From Azospirillum sp. 412522 (lineage in GTDB: Bacteria; Pseudomonadota; Alphaproteobacteria; Azospirillales; Azospirillaceae): a stretch of 64,000 nucleotides of DNA. The notes under the pieces are model-generated. The model saw only the letters and a program-made list of their open reading frames with translations. It had not been told where the DNA came from and made no database searches. Below, in pieces: positions 1 to 10,594 of this stretch. The stretch lies in assembly GCF_019805165.1 (NCBI RefSeq), contig NZ_RWIJ01000007.1, positions 111,377 to 175,376 of the forward strand, in the 5' to 3' direction. Position numbers and translations under genes: made by a program. Positions within the stretch are counted from its first letter, which is position 1; each line of letters begins with the position of its first letter.

Positions 1-849
1 CAGCGGGTCGAGACCTACGGCACCAGCGACGCCGCCCTGCTGCTTGCCCCCGCCTGGCAGGTCAATCAGGCGATCGGGGTGCGCATCGACACGATTTTTC
101 CCGATAACGCCGGCGGTGACCTGCCGCAGACCCAGGGCGTCTATCTGCTGATCGACGGCAAGACCGGCATGCCGCAGGTGCTGATGGATTCCTCCGCCTC
201 GCTCGGCCGGCGCAGCGGTGCGGCGTCTTCGGCACTCGCCGCCTCCTATCTGGCGCGGCCCGACGCGGACCGGATGCTGGTGGTCGGCACCGGCCCCCTG
301 GCGCTGGAACTGGTGGAGGCCCACACCGCCGTGCGACCCATCCGCCATGTGCTGGTCTGGGGGCGCGATCCACAGAAGGCGCGCAAGCTCGCCGCCCGCT
401 TCCACCGGCCAAAATTCCGCATCGAGGCGACCGCCGACCTGGAAGGGGCGGTGCGCGGTGCCGACATCATCGTCTGCGCAACCGCGACGCATGACCCGCT
501 GATCCGCGGCGAGTGGCTGCAGCCGGGCCAGCATCTCGACCTGCTGGGAGGCGTGATGCCGGAAATGCGCGAGGCCGACGATGCCTGCATCCGCCGCGCC
601 CGCGTCTTCGTCGATTGCCGCGACCGCACCCCGGCCGCGGCCGGCGACATCGCCCGGCCGGTGGCCGCCGGCGTGCTGAACCCGGACGACATCGCCGGCG
701 ACCTGTTCGAACTCAGCCGCGGCGAACGGGCCGGCCGGCGTTTCTACGACCAGATCACCCTGTTCAAGTCGGTTGGCACCGCCCTGGCCGACCTGTGCGC
801 CGCCCGGCTGGCGACGGAGATGGTGCTGCACAACGACTCGATCCGCTGA
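1..849 (+). CDS. Ornithine cyclodeaminase / mu-crystallin family protein, probably a delta1-pyrroline-2-carboxylate reductase (5' end cut by window)
   Basis: The reading frame is open from base 1, so the true start lies before the window; about 282 residues are visible. The Rossmann glycine motif is seen as VVGTGPLALELVEAH, followed by WGRDPQKARKLA, which is typical of NAD(P)-binding members. The C-terminal stretch FKSVGTALADLCAA is a family signature. The catalytic Asp of true ornithine cyclodeaminases (normally in a GAD context) is replaced here by LLGGVMPEMREAD, a form I associate with pyrroline-2-carboxylate/piperideine-2-carboxylate reductases that act in hydroxyproline and D-lysine breakdown. 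The substrate is therefore inferred. It is likely cytoplasmic. No operon partner is visible downstream. Confidence 0.75.
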   Translation, partial: QRVETYGTSDAALLLAPAWQVNQAIGVRIDTIFPDNAGGDLPQTQGVYLLIDGKTGMPQVLMDSSASLGRRSGAASSALAASYLARPDADRMLVVGTGPLALELVEAHTAVRPIRHVLVWGRDPQKARKLAARFHRPKFRIEATADLEGAVRGADIIVCATATHDPLIRGEWLQPGQHLDLLGGVMPEMREADDACIRRARVFVDCRDRTPAAAGDIARPVAAGVLNPDDIAGDLFELSRGERAGRRFYDQITLFKSVGTALADLCAARLATEMVLHNDSIR

Positions 850-988
850 GCCGTACTCGTCCGAACCGTGACCTGCGTCCCTGAAAGACAAGGTTACGGA
901 TGCCGGTTCATGCGCTACCATTGCGCGCCTGCTCCGGATCGGCCACACCCGGCATGGCGGTCCGCACCGATGGAGAAGGAACGGCCGA

Positions 989-2791
989 TTGCGTCGCCCC
1001 GTCCTCCCCCCGCTTCCCAACGAGTCCGCCAGCGAGTCCGCCGGTCCCGGGCGCCCCGTTGCGGACGGCGCCCAGCCTTTCCGCAAGCCGCGGCTGGAGG
1101 CCGCCATCGGCTGGCTGGCCGCCTGCGGCTTCCTGTTCCTTGCCGTGGTTACCGCGGTCGTCGGCGTGCAGTCACGCCAGCGGGCGATCGACGGGGCACA
1201 GGAGCGGGCACGGGCAGGCGTCCGTGTCCTGGCGGAGCATGCCGCCCGCCTGTTCGACGCCGCCGACCTGCTGGTGGAATATGCCGCCCAGGAGACCGCC
1301 GGCCGGCCGTGGGACGAGGTTGCCCGGTCCCACGCCCTGTGGGACAAGCTGAACGCCCAGCGCGCCCGGCTGCCCTTCCTGGACGCCGTCTGGCTGAACG
1401 ACGCGACGGGGCTGTTGCGGCTGACAACCGCGGCATTCCCTGCTCCCTATTCCGATGCGTCCGACCGCGAGATCTTCCTGTTCCATCTGCGCAACGCCCA
1501 GCAGGGCCGCGCCATCGACCAGCCGCATATCGGCCCCCGCATCATCGGCCGGGTGACCAACAAGGCGACCTTCCTGCTGAGCCGCCGGCTGTCGGAAACG
1601 GATGGAGGGTTCCGGGGCATCGCTTCCGTCACCATCGATCCCTCCTACCTGTCGGGCTTCTACAAGGAGCTGGATGTGCCGCACGAGCCGGTGACGATCC
1701 TGGCGCGTACCGGCGACCTCGACGTGCTGGTGCGCGAGCCGGACGGTTCCGCCAACCCCACCCCGCTGTCCGAACTGACCCGCCGGGCGATCCTGGCGCA
1801 GCCGGAGGGCGGTGTCGCACGGGATGCAGGCACCGTCGTCGCCCACCGCCGGGTCGAAAGCTGGCCGGTGCATGTCGTCGTCCAGCTGGATCTGGCCCCG
1901 GTGCTGGAATCATGGCAGCGGACCATCGCGCCCTATGCCGGGTTGGCGGCGGCGGCGGCCATGGCGCTGGCCGCCCTGTCGGTCTTCGGCTTCCGGCAGG
2001 CCGGCGCCGCCCGACAGGTGCGGCGCGAACTGGAACGGCGGGTGCGCGACCGCACCGCCTCGCTGGAGAGGACCATCGGCGAACGCGACGCAGTGCTGGC
2101 GCAGAAGGACCTGCTGATGCGCGAGGCCAACCACCGCATCAAGAACAGCCTGCAGGTAGTGTCCAGCCTGATGAGCCTGCAGGGACAGGCGGTGGGCGAT
2201 CCGAAGCTGAGCGACCATCTCATGGAGGCAGGGCGGCGCGTCCAGGCCATCGCCGACATCCATCGCCTGCTCTACCGGGTGGACGACGTCCACTTCATCC
2301 CCTTCCACGACTACCTGACCGAACTGTGCCGGGAGTTGGAGCGCTCCGCCCGCTCCGAAGGCGGCAACTGGCGGCTGGAACTGGTGGTGGAGCCGGTGGA
2401 TGTCCTGACCGACCACGCGGTGCAGTTGGGCCTGCTCGCCAACGAACTGGTGATGAACGCCATCAAGCACGCCTATCGGCCGCAGACCGCCACAATGGCG
2501 ATAACCGCCGGCCCGGAGACGGATGCAACCGAGGCGGCCAGCCTGGTAAGCAACGTGATCTTCGTGGAACTGCGGCGGGACGACGAGGCACTGGGACTGA
2601 TCGTCGGCGACCGTGGTGTCGGGCTGCCGACCGGCTTCGACTGGCGCCGCAACCGCAGCCTGGGCATGCGGCTGATCCATACCCTGTCCAAGCAGCTGGG
2701 TGCTGCCCTGACGGTGGAGAACACCAATCCCGGCGTGCGATTCACCATCCGTCTGCCGCACCGCGCGCCACCGGGCGGCAGCCCGGAATAG
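989..2791 (+). CDS. Membrane sensor histidine kinase, HisKA_2 family
   Basis: This 600-residue protein has a membrane segment at about residues 35-60, a periplasmic sensor region of about 250 residues that looks like a Cache-type domain, and a second membrane segment at about 312-336. A short coiled linker (RDRTASLERTIGERDAVLAQ) follows. The phosphoacceptor region contains EANHRIKNSLQ near residue 378, the HisKA_2 form of the H box. The ATPase domain has an N box (LANELVMNAIKHAY, about 484) and a G box (VGDRGVGLP). HisKA_2 kinases usually feed single-domain or general-stress (PhyR-type) regulators, but no response regulator lies nearby, so this is an orphan kinase and its ligand cannot be inferred. 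A palindrome that could terminate it follows at 2845-2877. Confidence 0.88.
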   Translation: MRRPVLPPLPNESASESAGPGRPVADGAQPFRKPRLEAAIGWLAACGFLFLAVVTAVVGVQSRQRAIDGAQERARAGVRVLAEHAARLFDAADLLVEYAAQETAGRPWDEVARSHALWDKLNAQRARLPFLDAVWLNDATGLLRLTTAAFPAPYSDASDREIFLFHLRNAQQGRAIDQPHIGPRIIGRVTNKATFLLSRRLSETDGGFRGIASVTIDPSYLSGFYKELDVPHEPVTILARTGDLDVLVREPDGSANPTPLSELTRRAILAQPEGGVARDAGTVVAHRRVESWPVHVVVQLDLAPVLESWQRTIAPYAGLAAAAAMALAALSVFGFRQAGAARQVRRELERRVRDRTASLERTIGERDAVLAQKDLLMREANHRIKNSLQVVSSLMSLQGQAVGDPKLSDHLMEAGRRVQAIADIHRLLYRVDDVHFIPFHDYLTELCRELERSARSEGGNWRLELVVEPVDVLTDHAVQLGLLANELVMNAIKHAYRPQTATMAITAGPETDATEAASLVSNVIFVELRRDDEALGLIVGDRGVGLPTGFDWRRNRSLGMRLIHTLSKQLGAALTVENTNPGVRFTIRLPHRAPPGGSPE

Positions 2792-2844
2792 CTGCCGGAC
2801 GACCGAAGACTCTGAACTCCGCAGCGGTGGGAGGACCACCCGCC

Positions 2845-2877
2845 ATACGGGAGTATTATTATAACTTTCTCCCGTAT
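2845..2877 (+). terminator. Nine-bp palindrome with T-rich tail, possible terminator or operator
   Basis: ATACGGGAG (2845-2853) and CTCCCGTAT (2869-2877) are perfect inverted copies around an AT-rich 15-base spacer, followed by TTT. It sits between the sensor kinase and the DMT transporter. It could end the kinase transcript. The long loop and its position about 150 bp before the transporter start also fit a regulator site. Confidence 0.45.
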
Positions 2878-3023
2878 TTTACTTGCGCTGATGCGGAAAT
2901 CTTCGGAGGATCATCGCCGCAGCACCGCAATCCGGTGCTCCGAACGGCTCGATGTTCGCGCCAACGCCATCGACAGCGGGCTGGGCCGGACCATTCGCAA
3001 CGGTTTGCCAGGGACGACTGATC

Positions 3024-3965
3024 GTGACCGTCTCCGCCTCCTCCTTGGATACCGGCTCCCGCCTGGGGGCGCCCGCGAACCGGCTTCTGCTCGGCGCTGG
3101 CTTCATGCTGCTGTCGGCATTGCTGTTCGGGGTCGGCAACACGGCCGTGCGCTGGGCCTCGACGGTGATGGACCCGCTGGAGGTGGTATTCTTCCGCAAC
3201 CTGTTCAGCCTGCTGTGGATGCTGCCCTGGGCCTTGACGGCGGGGGCGCCCGCCTGCCGATCGGTTCTGGCCGAGCGGCGCCTGGGACCCTATGTGACGC
3301 GGGCGTTGACCACGTTGTGCGCCATGTCCGCCTGGTTCTATTCGATCGCCCACATTCCTCTGCCGACCGCGACGGCGGTCAGCTTCGCCATTCCGCTGTT
3401 CGTCGCCGCGGGGGCGGCGCTGTTCCTCGGCGAACGGGTACGGCTACGGCGCTGGGCCGCGGTCTGCGCCGGCTTCGCCGGGGTGATGATCGTGCTGAGA
3501 CCGGGCTCGGTGCCGGTCGATCTGGCCTTTCTCGCACTGTTCGTCCATTGCGTCGCGGCGGCCGGCACCATCCTGCAGATGCGGCTGCTCAGCCGGAAGG
3601 ACAGCGCACCGGTGATCGTCACCTTCCTCGGTCTGCTGGTCACGCCGATGGCGCTGGTGCCGGCGCTGTTCGTCTGGACGTGGCCGAGTTGGAACGTGCT
3701 GGGCGGGCTGGCACTTCTCGGTGGCTTGCTGACGCTGGGACAGTTGGCAATGACGAAGGCGCTGTCGCTTGCCGAATCCTCGGCGATGATGCCCTACGAC
3801 TATGCCCGGCTGCCCTTCACCGCCTTGGTCGCCTGGATCGTCTTTGGCCAGACCATGGATTTGTGGGGGTGGGTGGGTGCCCTGGTGATCGCCGGTTCCG
3901 CCCTCTACACCATGCACCGCGACGCGGCGGACGGACGCAGAACCGCGCAGACGCAACGCGCCTAA
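3024..3965 (+). CDS. DMT-superfamily (EamA) transporter
   Basis: This 313-residue integral membrane protein shows about ten hydrophobic helices in two repeated EamA halves, the usual length and layout of drug/metabolite exporters. Recognisable elements are the first-helix stretch LLSALLFGVGNTAVRW and the conserved ALFLGERVRLRRWAA between repeats. The GTG at 3024 is preferred because it begins just ahead of the first helix; an upstream ATG at 2952 would add 24 unremarkable residues. The substrate cannot be told from sequence; members export amino acids, nucleotides or other metabolites. Its stop overlaps the stop of the convergent DUF1232 gene by three bases. Confidence 0.8.
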   Translation: MTVSASSLDTGSRLGAPANRLLLGAGFMLLSALLFGVGNTAVRWASTVMDPLEVVFFRNLFSLLWMLPWALTAGAPACRSVLAERRLGPYVTRALTTLCAMSAWFYSIAHIPLPTATAVSFAIPLFVAAGAALFLGERVRLRRWAAVCAGFAGVMIVLRPGSVPVDLAFLALFVHCVAAAGTILQMRLLSRKDSAPVIVTFLGLLVTPMALVPALFVWTWPSWNVLGGLALLGGLLTLGQLAMTKALSLAESSAMMPYDYARLPFTALVAWIVFGQTMDLWGWVGALVIAGSALYTMHRDAADGRRTAQTQRA

Positions 3966-4453
3966 ACGGTCGTCTGCGTATCGCCCCCCGCTTCGACACC
4001 GCCCGTTTCGACACGCAGGGCCTGCTTCGCCCGCCCCCAATGGGTCGGGTTTAGGTTGGCGCGGACCGTATGCACAGCGGCGGCCAGCACAGCGGCGTCA
4101 TCGGTGAATCCGGCGATCAACAGCCAGTCCGGCACCGCATCCACCGGCATCACGAAATAGGCCAGCGCGCCCAGCAGGATCGCCTTCGCCCGGTAGGGGG
4201 TCGCCGGATCTGTTGCGCAGTAGTAGGCGGCCAACAGCTCCTCCAGAAAGGGAACGCGATGCAGGTTGGCGCGCAGCTTCTGCCAGAAGCGGCGTCGGAC
4301 CAGCCGTTCGTCGCGCTCGACCCGGACGGGATCGGGAACCGTCAACGCGGTGCCGGTATCAGGCGAGGGAGAGACGGACAAGGCGGTCATGAACGCTCGA
4401 ACCCTTTCGGCAATGACCCTTTCGGCAACGGCAGGCGGCGTCTTCGTCGGCAT
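3962..4453 (-). CDS. DUF1232 (YkvA-like) small membrane protein
   Basis: The protein has 163 residues. The C-terminal half carries the DUF1232 signature: YRAKAILLGALAYFVMPVDA followed by PDWLLIAGFTDDAAVLAAA, with one membrane-associated hairpin. The start at 4453 is chosen because GGGAGA lies seven bases upstream; a longer frame to 4546 lacks a site. The family is widespread and of unknown function, often described as stress-related, and nothing nearby clarifies its role. The 3' end overlaps the convergent transporter gene. Confidence 0.72.
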   Translation of the reverse strand: MPTKTPPAVAERVIAERVRAFMTALSVSPSPDTGTALTVPDPVRVERDERLVRRRFWQKLRANLHRVPFLEELLAAYYCATDPATPYRAKAILLGALAYFVMPVDAVPDWLLIAGFTDDAAVLAAAVHTVRANLNPTHWGRAKQALRVETGGVEAGGDTQTTV

Positions 4454-4579
4454 GATGTCTCCCGCCATACGGTGTGGTATGGTGCGCCGGCCATTTGGTA
4501 AACAACAAGTGCGATCGCATCCTGTTGGACACAAGGCCGGCGCCATGGGCAGACCGGTCGCAATTAAGGAGGAGATGCC

Positions 4580-5341
4580 ATGAACATTCAGGGTCTATCC
4601 GCCATCGTCACTGGCGGCGCTTCGGGCATGGGGGCGGCCACGGCGCGTCATCTGGCCGGCCTCGGCGCCAAGGTGACCGTTCTGGACGTCAACGAGGACG
4701 CGGTGCTGAAGACCGCGCACGAGATCGGCGGGCTGGGTCTGGTCTGCGACGTCACCGACGGCGCCTCGGCCGAGCGGGCGATCGATCAGGCGCAATCCGC
4801 CCACGGACCGGCCCGCATCGCGGTGAACTGCGCCGGTATCGCCCCGGCCCAGCGCATCGTCGGCCGCGACGGCCCGATGCCTCTGGAGAATTTCCGCTCG
4901 GTGATCGAGGTCAACCTGATCGGCAGCTTCAACATCCTGCGGTTGGCCGCAGCCGACATGGCGAAGCTGGCCCCGCTGGAGAGCGGGGAGCGCGGCGTGA
5001 TCGTCAACACCGCTTCGGTCGCCGCCTATGAGGGGCAGATCGGGCAGGCCGCCTATGCCGCGTCGAAGGGCGGCATCGTCGCTCTGACCATCTGCGCCGC
5101 CCGCGACCTCGCCCGCCACGGCATCCGCGTCATGACGGTGGCCCCCGGCCTGATCGGCACGCCGATGCTGCTGAACATGCCGCAGGAGGTGCAGGACAGC
5201 CTGGCCGCGACCGTTCCCTTCCCCAAGCGCTTCGGCAAGCCGGAGGAATATGCCCGCCTCGTCCAGCATATCCTGGAGAACGAGATGCTGAACGGCGACG
5301 TCATCCGCCTGGACGGCGCCATCCGCATGGCGCCCCAGTAA
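4580..5341 (+). CDS. Short-chain dehydrogenase, 3-hydroxyacyl-CoA dehydrogenase type II (HSD10-like)
   Basis: A 253-residue classical SDR. The NAD-binding glycine motif is TGGASGMG (residues 11-18), the structural motif is NCAGIAP, and the catalytic residues are Ser in NTASVAAYEG and Tyr/Lys in YAASKGG. The ending NGDVIRLDGAIRMAPQ is typical of the type II 3-hydroxyacyl-CoA dehydrogenase branch (beta-oxidation and branched-chain acyl-CoA breakdown). An AAGGAGGAG ribosome site stands a few bases before the ATG, so expression is probably strong. It appears monocistronic. The substrate assignment rests on subfamily resemblance; another hydroxy-acyl or steroid-like substrate is possible. Confidence 0.85.
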   Translation: MNIQGLSAIVTGGASGMGAATARHLAGLGAKVTVLDVNEDAVLKTAHEIGGLGLVCDVTDGASAERAIDQAQSAHGPARIAVNCAGIAPAQRIVGRDGPMPLENFRSVIEVNLIGSFNILRLAAADMAKLAPLESGERGVIVNTASVAAYEGQIGQAAYAASKGGIVALTICAARDLARHGIRVMTVAPGLIGTPMLLNMPQEVQDSLAATVPFPKRFGKPEEYARLVQHILENEMLNGDVIRLDGAIRMAPQ

Positions 5342-5394
5342 GACATTCGCCAAATCGGCGGAGCGGCTCCCATCCCGGGGCCGCCCCCGTGCCA

Positions 5395-5592
5395 TCAGAC
5401 TTCGGCCATGGCGGCTTCATCCGCCCGTTCCGCTTCACCCAGCAGGTCGATCAGCAGGGTGGTGCAGCTCTGAAGCCGCTGGTCGGCAGTGGCGGTCGCC
5501 ATGTCGCGGCCCGTCAGCTCCTGCCATTCCTGCAGCATCAGCGCCAGATGTTTGCGGACGTGGTCGTCCCGATCCAGTCGCCGCGTCGCCAT
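5395..5592 (-). CDS. Hypothetical 65-residue acidic protein
   Basis: This small reading frame has a good AGGAGG site seven bases before the ATG at 5592. The product is predicted helical, with charged ends and a central stretch LQEWQELTGRDMA followed by LQSCTTLLIDLLGE. I recognise no family. It lies alone between the SDR gene and the FMN reductase, on the opposite strand to both. Coding is supported mainly by the ribosome site and amphipathic composition. Confidence 0.5.
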   Translation of the reverse strand: MATRRLDRDDHVRKHLALMLQEWQELTGRDMATATADQRLQSCTTLLIDLLGEAERADEAAMAEV

Positions 5593-5865
5593 GTCGCCTC
5601 CTGTTTTCCGGTCCGCCCGAACCGAAGGTGAAACCCGATGGTCACGCCCGGTCGGGCGTGTCACCCTTTGTGTTTCCTCTAATTAGGTAGTGGTCGCCTC
5701 AATCAACAGTCGGAACCCAAGATGGTCACAGGCGGATCGCATACTTCCGCCGGCTCTGTCCTGACGACAAATCGACCATGGCCTGTTGGAGAGCGGCACC
5801 TGGACCCGAACGGGCAGTGGCCCCTAAAATCACGCGTCGACGAACAGAGGAAAGGTTCCCGCTTC

Positions 5866-6414
5866 ATGACCGATGCAACGGTGCGCGCCAAACTGCTGGG
5901 CCTGCCCGGCAGCCTGCGCAGCAACTCCAACTCGCTGGCCATTCTGCGTGGCCTTCAGGACGCCCTGCCGGCGGGCGTCAGCATGGACATCCGCGACCTG
6001 CGCCTGCCGCTCTACGACCAGGACATCGACACGCCGGACGCCCCGGCGGAGGTTCACGCCTTCCGTCAGGCCATCGCGGACGCCGACGGCGTGGTCATCG
6101 TGACGCCGGAGTATAACTACGGCATGCCGGGCGTGCTGAAGAACGCGCTCGACTGGGCCTCGCGTCCCTACGGCAAGTCGGCGCTGATCGGCAAGCCGGT
6201 GCTGGTCATCTCCAACTCCCCCGCCTTCACCGGCGGCGTGCGGGCGCATCAGCAGGTGAACGACACGCTGCTGGCGCTTCCCGCCAAGCTGCTGGCAGGT
6301 CCCCAGGTCGTCGTCGGCAGCGTCGGCGAGAAGATCAAGGACGGCAAGCTGGCCGACGAAGCGGTGCTGAAGTTCGCACTGAGCGCCATCGACAGGCTGA
6401 GCGCCGCAAAGTAA
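5866..6414 (+). CDS. NADPH-dependent FMN reductase family protein (flavodoxin fold)
   Basis: The protein has 182 residues. The phosphate-binding loop of the flavodoxin fold is seen as GSLRSNSNS at residues 12-20, and the flavin-contact motif TPEYNYGMPGVLKNALDW at about 81-98 is diagnostic of the ChrR/azoreductase-like branch of NADPH-dependent FMN reductases. These soluble enzymes reduce quinones, chromate or azo compounds with NAD(P)H. The ATG at 5866 follows GAGGAAAG, while an in-frame upstream GTG at 5722 is not supported. A strong bidirectional terminator follows. Confidence 0.85.
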   Translation: MTDATVRAKLLGLPGSLRSNSNSLAILRGLQDALPAGVSMDIRDLRLPLYDQDIDTPDAPAEVHAFRQAIADADGVVIVTPEYNYGMPGVLKNALDWASRPYGKSALIGKPVLVISNSPAFTGGVRAHQQVNDTLLALPAKLLAGPQVVVGSVGEKIKDGKLADEAVLKFALSAIDRLSAAK

Positions 6415-6423
6415 AGCCCTAAA

Positions 6424-6462
6424 GGAAAAGGGCCCGCACCCTTGCGGGGCCGGCCCTTTTCC
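6424..6462. terminator. Bidirectional intrinsic terminator
   Basis: GGAAAAGGGC (6424-6433) pairs with GCCCTTTTCC (6453-6462), with a further inner stem CCCGCA/TGCGGG. It sits between the convergent FMN reductase and aminotransferase genes, with A-runs on one arm and T-runs on the other, so it can serve both strands. Confidence 0.8.
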
Positions 6463-6484
6463 CATTCAGCTGCTGCGACTGATA

Positions 6485-8079
<1,595 letters not shown>

Positions 8080-8508
8080 GTGTTTTCCCGTATCGTGCTT
8101 GCGGCATCGGCCGCGCTGATGCTGACCGGTGGCGTTGCTCTGGCCCAGGACGTGATCCAGACCCGCAAGGCCGGTTTCGACGACTTCAAGAAGGCGATGG
8201 GCGAGATCAAGGACTCGGTGGGCAAGGGCGACCTCGCCGCCATCGGTCCGGTCACCGACCGCATCGACGTCTTCGCCGGCACGATCCCCACCCTGTTCCC
8301 GCCGGGTTCCGACAAGGGCAAGACCGCGGCCAAGGAGCTGATCTGGGCGAACTTCCCGGATTTCACCGCCAAGGCGCAGGATCTGCAGGCTTCCGCCAAG
8401 GCGCTGAAGGTCGCGGCCGCATCGGGCGACAAGGCGGCGACCGGCAAGGCGTTCGGCGCCATGGCCGACAGCTGCAAGGCCTGCCACCAGCGCTACCGCT
8501 CCGAATAA
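8080..8508 (+). CDS. Periplasmic cytochrome c' / c-556 (class II)
   Basis: A 142-residue product with a Sec signal peptide (RIVLAASAALMLTGGVALAQ) that is probably cleaved near residue 21. The mature chain is a predicted four-helix bundle ending in the haem-binding CKACHQRYR close to the C-terminus, exactly where class II cytochromes c carry it. Cytochromes c' bind NO and protect against nitrosative stress; c-556 forms carry electrons. The GTG start is supported by GGAAGGGA upstream and by the promoter at 8012-8040. It faces a convergent di-haem peroxidase, and a cytochrome b561 gene lies beyond that, so the three form a small redox neighbourhood. Confidence 0.88.
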   Translation: MFSRIVLAASAALMLTGGVALAQDVIQTRKAGFDDFKKAMGEIKDSVGKGDLAAIGPVTDRIDVFAGTIPTLFPPGSDKGKTAAKELIWANFPDFTAKAQDLQASAKALKVAAASGDKAATGKAFGAMADSCKACHQRYRSE

Positions 8509-8540
8509 GCGGCCGGCCCGACGGAAAGAAGCCTGACGGA

Positions 8541-8574
8541 AAAGCCCTTTCCCACACTCGTGGGAAAGGGCTTT
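8541..8574. terminator. Bidirectional intrinsic terminator
   Basis: A perfect 14-bp stem, AAAGCCCTTTCCCA (8541-8554) with TGGGAAAGGGCTTT (8561-8574), closes on a six-base loop and is followed by more T. It separates the convergent cytochrome c' and peroxidase genes. Confidence 0.88.
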
Positions 8575-8589
8575 TTCTTTGCCGAGCCC

Positions 8590-9690
8590 TTATTTGAAGA
8601 CAGGCTGCGGCGTCGCCGGGGTGCTGGCCGGCAGCAGCGGGTAATCGACGCGGGGCTGTTGGCCGGTCAGCGCGGTCAGGAAGGCGGTGATCCTGTCGAT
8701 CTCCTGGTCGGACAGGGTGGCGCCGAGCTGGCTCGACCCCATCACCGCGACCGCCTGGCGCAGGTCCCACACCTTGCCGGAATGGAAATAGGGCGCGGTC
8801 AACGCGACGTTGCGCAGGGTGGGCGCGCGGAAGACATACTCGTCGTCGGCGGTCTTGGTGACGGCGAAGCGGCCCTTGTCGCCCGGCGGCAGGATCTCGG
8901 CCCCCGGCTTGGTCACGACGCCGAAGGGGAAGTAATCGTGGCCGCCCACATTGACGCCGTTGTGGCAGCCGGCACAGCCCTTGTCGATGAACAGTTCCAG
9001 CCCAGCCTTCTGCGTGTCGGTCAGCGCGTCGGCCTTGCCCTCCAGATACTGGTCGAAGGGAGCGGCCGGAGTGGTCAGCGTCGCTTCGAACGCCTCGATC
9101 GCCATGGCGACATTGTCGAAGGTGACGGGGTTCTTCTCGTTCGGGAAAGCGTCGGCAAATTTGGCCTGATAGGCGGGAATGCTGTTCAGCACCGCCATCA
9201 CGCGGTCGGGGGTGCTGTTCATCTCAACCCCGGCCTGGATCGGCCCCTTCGCCTGGGCCTTCAGATCCTCCGCCCGGCCGTCCCAGAACTGGGCGACGTT
9301 CAGTACGGCGTTCAGCACGGTCGGCGCATTGCGCGGCCCCTTCTGCCAGCCATGACCGACCGAGGTCTCCAGCCCGTCGACACCGCCGAGCCCAAGATTG
9401 TGGCAGCTGTTGCAGGAGAAGATGCCGCTGGCCGACAGGCGCGGATCGAAGAACAGCATCTTGCCGAGATCGATCTTCTCGCGGGTGACCGCATTGTTGC
9501 GGACCACGGGCAAGGTGGCGGGCAGCGGCTTGAACAGCTCGCGCGCACGGCCCATCAGCGCGCCGTCGGCCGGCGGGTCGGCGGCGGGTGCAGCACCGGC
9601 GGTGGCGGCAAGGATGCCAAGAGCGGCGACGGTGGCGACCAGCAGGCCTTTCAGCGCTGTGGTCGGGCGGTGTCCGGTTCGTGCGTGCAT
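8590..9690 (-). CDS. Di-haem cytochrome c peroxidase (CcpA/MauG family)
   Basis: The product has 366 residues, with an N-terminal signal peptide (TALKGLLVATVAALGILAAT). Two haem sites are present, CNSCH in the first half and CAGCH in the second, as expected for bacterial di-haem peroxidases of about 330-380 residues that reduce H2O2 in the periplasm with electrons from small cytochromes. GKMLFFDPRLSASG and APTLRNVALTAPYFHSG are family landmarks. The ATG at 9690 is preceded by GGGGGA; a longer frame to 9729 would put extra residues before the signal peptide. The nearby cytochrome c' could be a redox neighbour, but that is only suggested by position. Confidence 0.88.
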   Translation of the reverse strand: MHARTGHRPTTALKGLLVATVAALGILAATAGAAPAADPPADGALMGRARELFKPLPATLPVVRNNAVTREKIDLGKMLFFDPRLSASGIFSCNSCHNLGLGGVDGLETSVGHGWQKGPRNAPTVLNAVLNVAQFWDGRAEDLKAQAKGPIQAGVEMNSTPDRVMAVLNSIPAYQAKFADAFPNEKNPVTFDNVAMAIEAFEATLTTPAAPFDQYLEGKADALTDTQKAGLELFIDKGCAGCHNGVNVGGHDYFPFGVVTKPGAEILPPGDKGRFAVTKTADDEYVFRAPTLRNVALTAPYFHSGKVWDLRQAVAVMGSSQLGATLSDQEIDRITAFLTALTGQQPRVDYPLLPASTPATPQPVFK

Positions 9691-9895
9691 GACTGGCGGT
9701 CCCCCGGCCGGCCGACATTCCAACCGCAACCTGAAGGTTTATCCAGGCAAAGGTCGATCGATCCCGGAAATCGGGCCGGCCTCATTGGTTTCATGGCGTT
9801 TTGCGCGGATCAATCTGGAGTTATTCTAAACTAGAAAACACACAGCCCCAGACGACCCATTGTCGCACACAACCAATGGCATATGCCGCGCAGTA

Positions 9896-10594
9896 TCAGC
9901 CGGCGGCGCGCAGCACCAGGAAGACCAGCCCGGCCGACGCTGCGAGGATCGCCAGCGCCAGAGCGGCCGGGGCGCGCCGCGGTTCCGTCACCGCCAACCG
10001 CGGCGGCAGTGCTTTGCGGCCAGTGAGCATCGGGCGGATCAGATCGTCCCGCTTGACCAGCAGATGGAAGAACACCGCCGCCACATGCAGCCCGACCAGC
10101 ACGAAGATGCCGTTGGCGAGCAGCCGGTGCAGCGAACTGAGCAGCGCCACCGTCGCCCCGGACGCCAGCGGCACCAGCGGGCCGTCGACCAGGATGTCGT
10201 CGCTGGTGAACAGGCCGCTGCCCGCCTGCATCAGCAGGACCAGCAGCAGCGCCACCACCATCAGCGCGCCCAGCGGGTTGTGGCCCAGGGTGACGGCCGC
10301 CTCCCCACCCGCGCGCGACCGCTTCAGATAGGCCCGGATCGCACCCGGCCCCTTCACGAAATCGGTGAATCGCGCGGTCTGGCTCCCCACCACGCCCCAG
10401 ACCAGACGGAACAGCACGAGAATCAGAACTGTTTCACCAGCCAACATATGGACGGTAAGCACACCAAGCTCGGCCGACAGGATCGCGACCGCCACGGCGG
10501 CGACCAGCGCCCAATGAAACAGGCGGGTCGGCAGGTCCCAGACCCGCAGCATCCGTCCATGTTTCTCCCGAGTCGCGGTATGACCACTTGCCAT
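9896..10594 (-). CDS. Cytochrome b561-type membrane protein
   Basis: A 232-residue protein with about five hydrophobic helices. Haem-ligand candidates are His in RLFHWAL, in LTVHMLAG, and the pair in LHRLLANG and VGLHVAAVF, the pattern of the bacterial cytochrome b561 / Ni-Fe-hydrogenase b-subunit family. Such proteins take electrons from the quinone pool or pass them to periplasmic c-type cytochromes. It is transcribed in the same direction as the di-haem peroxidase (about 205 bp apart), which makes an electron-transfer link plausible but unproven. Confidence 0.82.
   Translation of the reverse strand: MASGHTATREKHGRMLRVWDLPTRLFHWALVAAVAVAILSAELGVLTVHMLAGETVLILVLFRLVWGVVGSQTARFTDFVKGPGAIRAYLKRSRAGGEAAVTLGHNPLGALMVVALLLVLLMQAGSGLFTSDDILVDGPLVPLASGATVALLSSLHRLLANGIFVLVGLHVAAVFFHLLVKRDDLIRPMLTGRKALPPRLAVTEPRRAPAALALAILAASAGLVFLVLRAAG

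Noticed and set aside
868..3021. A 717-codon frame over the sensor kinase gene
   Set aside because: It is the +1 shifted frame of the kinase with Arg/Pro/Gly-rich low-complexity sequence. The frame at 989 holds clear kinase motifs.
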